NCBI RefSeq assembly: GCF_009908165.1
Contig: NZ_JAAAUC010000003.1
Location: forward strand, 1-64,000
Source: Frigidibacter albus
GTDB lineage: Bacteria > Pseudomonadota > Alphaproteobacteria > Rhodobacterales > Rhodobacteraceae
Length of the DNA stretch: 64,000 nt
Direction: 5' to 3'
The stretch's first letter is position 1. Each line of letters starts with the position of its first letter. Made by a program: the position numbers and the translations under genes. The notes under the pieces were generated by a model. That model searched no databases. It had not been told where the DNA came from and was given only the letters and a program-made list of their open reading frames with translations. This document shows, piece after piece, positions 59,808 to 64,000 of this stretch.

Positions 59808-60532
59808 GCCACGGACCCGGCGGAGGGTGTTCCGGACGGTGTTCCGGCAAAGAACTCCGGCTGTGCGGCCACGATGCCGGGCAGGTCCGCCACGATCTCG
59901 CGCAGATGCAGGCGCATCGCCGCATCGGCCCGGGCCGGGTCATGGCTGCGGATCGCCTCCACCACATCGGAATGCTGGTCGATCAGCCGCTCGCGCGACA
60001 GCTGCCGGGCGCTGATATGGCGCACGCGGTTCATGTGGATCTTCAGCTCTTCAAGGTGGTCGGCAACCGCGGCCTCGCCGGCGATCTCGGCCAGCGCGCG
60101 GTGGAAATCCTCATCCAGCCGCATGAACTCTTCGCCGGTGGCGGTGGGGCCGAGCGCGCGTTGCTGCGCCATCCGGTCATCTAGCAGCGCCATCGCCGTG
60201 GCATCGGCGCGTTCGGCGACGCGGCGGACAACGTCGGCCTCGACCGCCTCGCGGATGAACCGTGCCGTCATCACCGCCGAGACAGAGATCAGGCTGACGA
60301 AGGTGCCGCGCTGCGGGCGAACCTCGACCAGGGCCTCTTCAGCAAGCTTGATGAACGCCTCACGCACCGGCTGACGCGACACGGCATAGGCATTGGCGAT
60401 CTCGGTCTCGGAAATGCGGGCGCCGGGCGCGATATGACCGCGGATGATCCGGTCGCGCAGCATCCGGTGCAGCTGCGGCCCGACGGCCGCGCTTTGCTCC
60501 AGAAGCTGAACCTGCACAAGATTCGCGTCCAT
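59804..60532 (-). CDS. GntR-family (FCD) regulator of hexuronate genes (UxuR/ExuR-like)
   Basis: 242 aa. Winged HTH (RIIRGHIAPGARISETEIANAYAVSRQPVREAFIKLAEE) and FCD domain with ligand-site histidines (LDEDFHRALAEIAGE, DQHSDVVEAI). Divergent from uxuA over 102 bases; the gap holds repeated CCATACT (CCATACTTCCATACT, 60562-60576) and the palindrome GGCTATAGCC (60550-60559), possible operators. It probably represses both uronate units. Confidence 0.88.
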   Translation of the reverse strand: MDANLVQVQLLEQSAAVGPQLHRMLRDRIIRGHIAPGARISETEIANAYAVSRQPVREAFIKLAEEALVEVRPQRGTFVSLISVSAVMTARFIREAVEADVVRRVAERADATAMALLDDRMAQQRALGPTATGEEFMRLDEDFHRALAEIAGEAAVADHLEELKIHMNRVRHISARQLSRERLIDQHSDVVEAIRSHDPARADAAMRLHLREIVADLPGIVAAQPEFFAGTPSGTPSAGSVA

Positions 60533-60634
60533 GGCCGTCCTCCCTGCAAAAAGGCTATAGCCATACTTCCATACTAGTCAACAATTTTGCTACATGCTAA
60601 ACCGGCCATGACAGGCACGAGGAGGAGTGGGTCC

Positions 60635-61849
60635 ATGCGGCAAACCTGGCGTTGGTTCGGGCCAAAGGATCTGTGTTCGATCAATGACATGCGGCAGGCT
60701 GGGGTAGAGGGCGTCGTTTCGGCCCTGCATCACATCCCCACCGGCGCTGTCTGGTCGCCCGCGGAGATTGCGCGCCGGCAGGATGAAATCGGCCGGATGA
60801 AGGACGGCAGCCCGTCGCATCTGGCGTGGGAGGTGGTCGAAAGCCTTCCGGTGTCCGAAGACATCAAGAAGCAGAAGGGTGACTGGCGCGCGCATCTGGA
60901 GACCTGGAAAACCTCGATGCGCAACCTGCGCGAGGCCGGGATCGAGGTCATCTGCTACAACTTCATGCCGGTGCTGGACTGGACGCGCACCGATCTAGCC
61001 TGGCGGCTGCCGACGGGCGGCACCTGCATGCGCTTTGACCTGATCGACTTCGCCGCCTTCGACATACACATCCTTGCCAGGCCCGGCGCCGCCGAGGACT
61101 TCACCCCCGAGGTGACCGAAGAGGCGAATCGCCGCTTTGCGGACATGTCCGAGGACCGGAAGCTGGCGCTGGCCAGGAATGTGGTCTTCGGTCTGCCCGG
61201 TGCCGCCGAGAATTTCAGCCTCGAGGATGTGCGCCGCCATCTGGCCGAATATGCCTCGGTTTCCGCCGACCGCCTGCGCGGCCATCTGGTCGATTTCCTG
61301 GCCGAGGTGACGCCGCTCGCGCAAGACCTTGGCGTGCGGCTGTGCTGCCATCCCGATGACCCGCCGTTCCCGCTGCTGGGGCTGCCGCGGGTGATGTCGC
61401 TCGAGGCCGATTACCGCGCGGTGATGCAGGCGGTGGACATCCCGGCGAACGGCATCACGCTGTGCTCCGGCTCGCTTGGCGCCCGGCCCGACAATGACCT
61501 GCCGGGCATGATGGACCGGCTGGGGGACCGCGTGCATTTCTTGCACCTGCGCAATGTGCTGCGCGAAAGCGCCGATGTGAAGGGCAGCTTCCACGAGGCC
61601 GAGCATCTGGGGGGGGGCACCGACATGGTGGCCCTGATCGCCGCCGTGCTGCGCGAGGAGCGGCGCCGCAAGGCCGCGGGCCGTGCCGACGTGTCGATCC
61701 CGATGCGCCCCGATCACGGGCAGGACATCCTCGATGACCTTGGCCGTCAGGCGCAGCCCGGCTACCCCTCCATCGGGCGGCTGAAGGGTCTGGCGGAACT
61801 GCGCGGCATCATGACGGCGCTGGAGCATCCGGTCGAGGGATTGCGGTGA
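60635..61849 (+). CDS. uxuA: Mannonate dehydratase
   Basis: 404 aa, normal length. Conserved start RQTWRWFGPKDLCSINDMRQAG, then CCHPDDPPFPLLGLPR (metal ligands), CSGSLGARPDNDLPGM, HFLHLRNVLRE and MRPDHGQDILDD near the end. It dehydrates D-mannonate to 2-keto-3-deoxy-D-gluconate. ATG 60635 follows GAGGAGGAG; the longer frame to 60587 has no ribosome site. A run of nine G at 61609-61617 encodes the LGGGTD segment. Overlaps uxuB by 4 bases. Confidence 0.95.
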   Translation: MRQTWRWFGPKDLCSINDMRQAGVEGVVSALHHIPTGAVWSPAEIARRQDEIGRMKDGSPSHLAWEVVESLPVSEDIKKQKGDWRAHLETWKTSMRNLREAGIEVICYNFMPVLDWTRTDLAWRLPTGGTCMRFDLIDFAAFDIHILARPGAAEDFTPEVTEEANRRFADMSEDRKLALARNVVFGLPGAAENFSLEDVRRHLAEYASVSADRLRGHLVDFLAEVTPLAQDLGVRLCCHPDDPPFPLLGLPRVMSLEADYRAVMQAVDIPANGITLCSGSLGARPDNDLPGMMDRLGDRVHFLHLRNVLRESADVKGSFHEAEHLGGGTDMVALIAAVLREERRRKAAGRADVSIPMRPDHGQDILDDLGRQAQPGYPSIGRLKGLAELRGIMTALEHPVEGLR

Positions 61850-63309
61850 CCCGCCTCGCCTCGTTGGCAGACATCACCGGCCTGGCGGCCCGGCCCGGCT
61901 ATGATCCGGCGGCGCATGGCCGCGGGATCGTCCATCTGGGCATCGGCGCCTTCCACCGCGCCCATCAGGCGGTGATGACTGATACCGCGATGGCGGTTGC
62001 GGGCGGGGACTGGCGGATCACCGGCGTCAGCCTGCGCTCCACCGAGATCGCCGAGGCGATGGGGCCGCAGAACGGGCTCTACACGCTGATCGAGCGCGGC
62101 GCGGACGGCACATCGGCGCGCGTGATCGCGTCGATCCGCGATGTCATCGCCGCCAACCCGGCCGCGACCCTTGCCGCGCTGGCCGATCCGGCGGTGCGGA
62201 TCGTGACGCTGACGGTGACAGAGAAGGGTTATGGCATCGACCGCGCCACCCATGCGCCCGATCCCGCGCACCCCGCGGTGCGCGCCGACCTCGCCAAGCC
62301 GGAGGCGCCGGTAGGCGTGCTGGGGCTGCTCGTGGCCGCGCTGCGCCTGCGCCGCGCTGCGGGCGCCGCGCCGTTCACCGTGCTGTCCTGCGACAACCTG
62401 CCCGAGAATGGCGCGCTGCTGCGCAGCGGCGTCATCGGTTTCGCCCGCCATGTCGATCCGGCGCTGGCAGACTGGATCGCGGCCGAGGTCGCTTTCCCTT
62501 CGTCGATGGTGGACCGCATCACCCCGGCGACCACGCAAGCCACGCTGGCCGAGGCCGAACGCCAGGCCGGCTGCACCGATCTTGCCGCGGTCGAGACCGA
62601 GCCCTTCGTGCAATGGGTGATCGAGGATCACTTCCCGCAGGGCCGCCCCGCCTGGGAAGCCGCCGGCGCCATCTTCGTCACCGATGTCGCACCCTATGAG
62701 CGGATGAAGCTGACCATGCTCAATGGCAGCCATTCGATGCTTGCCTATGCCGGCTTCCTGTCGGGCCACCGCTATGTGCGGGACGTCATGGGCGATCCGG
62801 CGCTGTCGGTTCTGGTCGCCCGCCACCTGCAGGCCGCAGCCGCGGTGATGCCGCCGCTGGAGGGGATCGACCTTGCCGCTTATGCCGAGGCGCTGGCAGA
62901 TCGGTTCCGCAACCCGGCCATCGCGCATGAAACCTTCCAGATCGCCATGGACGGCACCCAGAAGCTGCCGCAGCGTATCTTCCAGCCTGCGCTGACCGCG
63001 TTGGAGCGGGGGCAACCCTTGGCCCCCTTCGCCTTCGCCACCGCGGCCTGGATGCGCTACACGCTCGGCCAGACCGATGACGGCCAGACCTACGCCCTGC
63101 GCGACCCGCGCGAGGACGAGATCCGTGCCGTGCTTGCGGATGTCCCGCGCGAGGCGGGGGCAATCCATGACGCACTTGCCGCCCTGCCGGGGCTGATCCC
63201 TGCCGCGCTGAGCGGGGCGCCCGCCTGGCGCGCGGCGGTGACCGGCAGCCTTGACCCCATGCTGTCGCAAGGTATGGTCGCCGCGGTGCGCGAGGAGGCC
63301 CTACGATGA
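61846..63309 (+). CDS. uxuB: Mannitol dehydrogenase family, D-mannonate oxidoreductase (fructuronate reductase)
   Basis: 487 aa long-chain dehydrogenase. The N terminus holds GIVHLGIGAFHRAHQAVMTD; catalytic Lys lies in YERMKLTMLNGSHSMLAY, the family signature. It reduces D-fructuronate to D-mannonate with NADH; mannitol dehydrogenase is the alternative, but the uxuA/uxaC context favours UxuB. GTG 61846 overlaps the uxuA stop, and kdgK overlaps its stop by 4 bases. Confidence 0.88.
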   Translation: MTRLASLADITGLAARPGYDPAAHGRGIVHLGIGAFHRAHQAVMTDTAMAVAGGDWRITGVSLRSTEIAEAMGPQNGLYTLIERGADGTSARVIASIRDVIAANPAATLAALADPAVRIVTLTVTEKGYGIDRATHAPDPAHPAVRADLAKPEAPVGVLGLLVAALRLRRAAGAAPFTVLSCDNLPENGALLRSGVIGFARHVDPALADWIAAEVAFPSSMVDRITPATTQATLAEAERQAGCTDLAAVETEPFVQWVIEDHFPQGRPAWEAAGAIFVTDVAPYERMKLTMLNGSHSMLAYAGFLSGHRYVRDVMGDPALSVLVARHLQAAAAVMPPLEGIDLAAYAEALADRFRNPAIAHETFQIAMDGTQKLPQRIFQPALTALERGQPLAPFAFATAAWMRYTLGQTDDGQTYALRDPREDEIRAVLADVPREAGAIHDALAALPGLIPAALSGAPAWRAAVTGSLDPMLSQGMVAAVREEALR

Positions 63310-64000
63310 CCCTGTTCCTGTCCATTGGCGAGGCGATGGTCGAGCTGTCGCGCGCCCCCGAAAGCGCCGATCTGTGGCGCCTCGGCTTTGCCGGCGATAC
63401 GCTCAACACCGCCTGGTATGCCCGCGCCTGCCTGCCCGAAAGCTGGCAGGTCGAATACCTGACGCGGCTGGGACAGGATCCGTTCTCGCCCAGGATGCTG
63501 GAGTTTCTGGGCAAAAGCCGCATCGGCACCACCCATGTGACGATCGACCCGGCGCGGTCGGTCGGGCTCTATTCCATCGAGCTTCATGACGGCGAGCGCA
63601 GCTTTGCCTATTGGCGCGGCCAGTCCGCCGCTCGGCATCTGGCCGAAGATACGGATGCGCTGGACCGGGCCTTTGCCGCGGCGGATGCGATCTACCTGTC
63701 GGGGATCACGCTGGCGATCCTGCCCGAGGCGGGGCGCGAGGCGCTGATTGCGCGGCTGATCGCGGCGCGGGCCGAAGGCAAGGTGACGGCCTTCGACCCC
63801 AACCTGCGCCCCAAGCTGTGGGAAAGCGCGGACGCGATGCGCCACTGGCTGACCGCGGCCGGCGAGGGCTCGCAGATCCTGCTGCCGAGTTACGAGGATG
63901 AGGCGGAGTGGTTCGGCGATACCTCGCTGCGGGCCTGCGCGGACCGCTGGCTGGAAGCTGGTGCCGGCGAAGTGATCGTCAAGAACGGCGGCGGCGCGAT
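63306..64000 (+). CDS. kdgK: 2-keto-3-deoxygluconate kinase, N-terminal part (runs off window)
   Basis: ATG 63306, open to the window end (231 residues seen). PfkB sugar kinase: N-terminal SIGEAMVEL and FAGDTLNTAWYAR, ligand segment YWRGQSAAR, strand YLSGITLAIL and FDPNLRPKLW. It phosphorylates KDG to KDPG, continuing directly from the uxuA product. ATGA overlap with uxuB. The C-terminal DTxGAGD catalytic motif and any kdgA aldolase lie outside the window. Confidence 0.92.
   Translation, partial: MTLFLSIGEAMVELSRAPESADLWRLGFAGDTLNTAWYARACLPESWQVEYLTRLGQDPFSPRMLEFLGKSRIGTTHVTIDPARSVGLYSIELHDGERSFAYWRGQSAARHLAEDTDALDRAFAAADAIYLSGITLAILPEAGREALIARLIAARAEGKVTAFDPNLRPKLWESADAMRHWLTAAGEGSQILLPSYEDEAEWFGDTSLRACADRWLEAGAGEVIVKNGGGA

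Overview
The window reads as a chromosomal segment of a high-GC alphaproteobacterium, most likely a Rhodobacteraceae/Paracoccaceae member. The grounds are uniformly GC-rich sequence, dense operons with 4-base ATGA/GTGA overlaps, frequent GTG starts, and gene families typical of that group: XoxF-type methanol oxidation, TRAP transporters, LacI and FCD-GntR regulators, and hexuronate and pentonate enzymes. I see no rRNA, tRNA, CRISPR array, insertion sequence or prophage. No gene-free stretch exceeds about 300 bases.

Region A (1-24 kb) is a methylotrophy locus. It opens with the end of glutathione-dependent formaldehyde dehydrogenase and S-formylglutathione hydrolase. Next come xoxF, xoxG and xoxJ: a PQQ methanol dehydrogenase with the extra Asp that marks lanthanide use, its cytochrome c and its periplasmic partner. 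Facing them are a beta-propeller protein and an SRPBCC protein. A PQQ-alcohol-oxidation-associated ABC cassette follows (binding protein, beta-propeller, two small secreted proteins, ATPase, ABC-2 permease, one unknown). Then comes a regulatory block: a LuxR-type response regulator, a NosP-like FIST protein, a soluble hybrid kinase and a membrane kinase/OmpR regulator pair. Two unknown secreted proteins follow. The region closes with a complete convergent MoxR-DUF58-DUF4381-BatA-BatB-BatC-BatD operon, the gene set related to the mxaRSACKL maturation genes. A 17-nt motif (CTCATACTTTGGGTTGA) recurs in three intergenic regions of this locus and nowhere else that I found, which suggests a shared regulon.

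Region B (24-36 kb) holds an unknown membrane protein, a FecBCD-type metal-chelate importer, a LacI-controlled ABC importer fused operonically to a calcineurin-like phosphoesterase, a lytic transglycosylase and an EamA exporter.

Region C (36-64 kb) is a sugar-acid catabolic island. TRAP transporter 1 comes first, with a divergent LacI regulator. A pentonate module follows: XylX-like dehydratase, FCD-GntR regulator, DenD-like and 3-hydroxyacid dehydrogenases, and a XylD-like [2Fe-2S] dehydratase. A LacI-xylA-epimerase-Gfo/Idh-ribose-type ABC operon sits behind a pair of 12-bp inverted operator arms. The hexuronate block ends the window: uxaC, TRAP transporter 2, an AGE epimerase, a GntR regulator, and divergent uxuA-uxuB-kdgK. 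It should convert glucuronate via fructuronate, mannonate and KDG to KDPG. Stem-loops between binding-protein and permease genes probably set unequal expression within these operons.

Novelty candidates, in order: the shared xox-locus motif with its putative regulators (including a NosP-like NO sensor), the XoxF-plus-Bat maturation pairing, and the DenD/XylD/XylX pentonate module with its matching operators.
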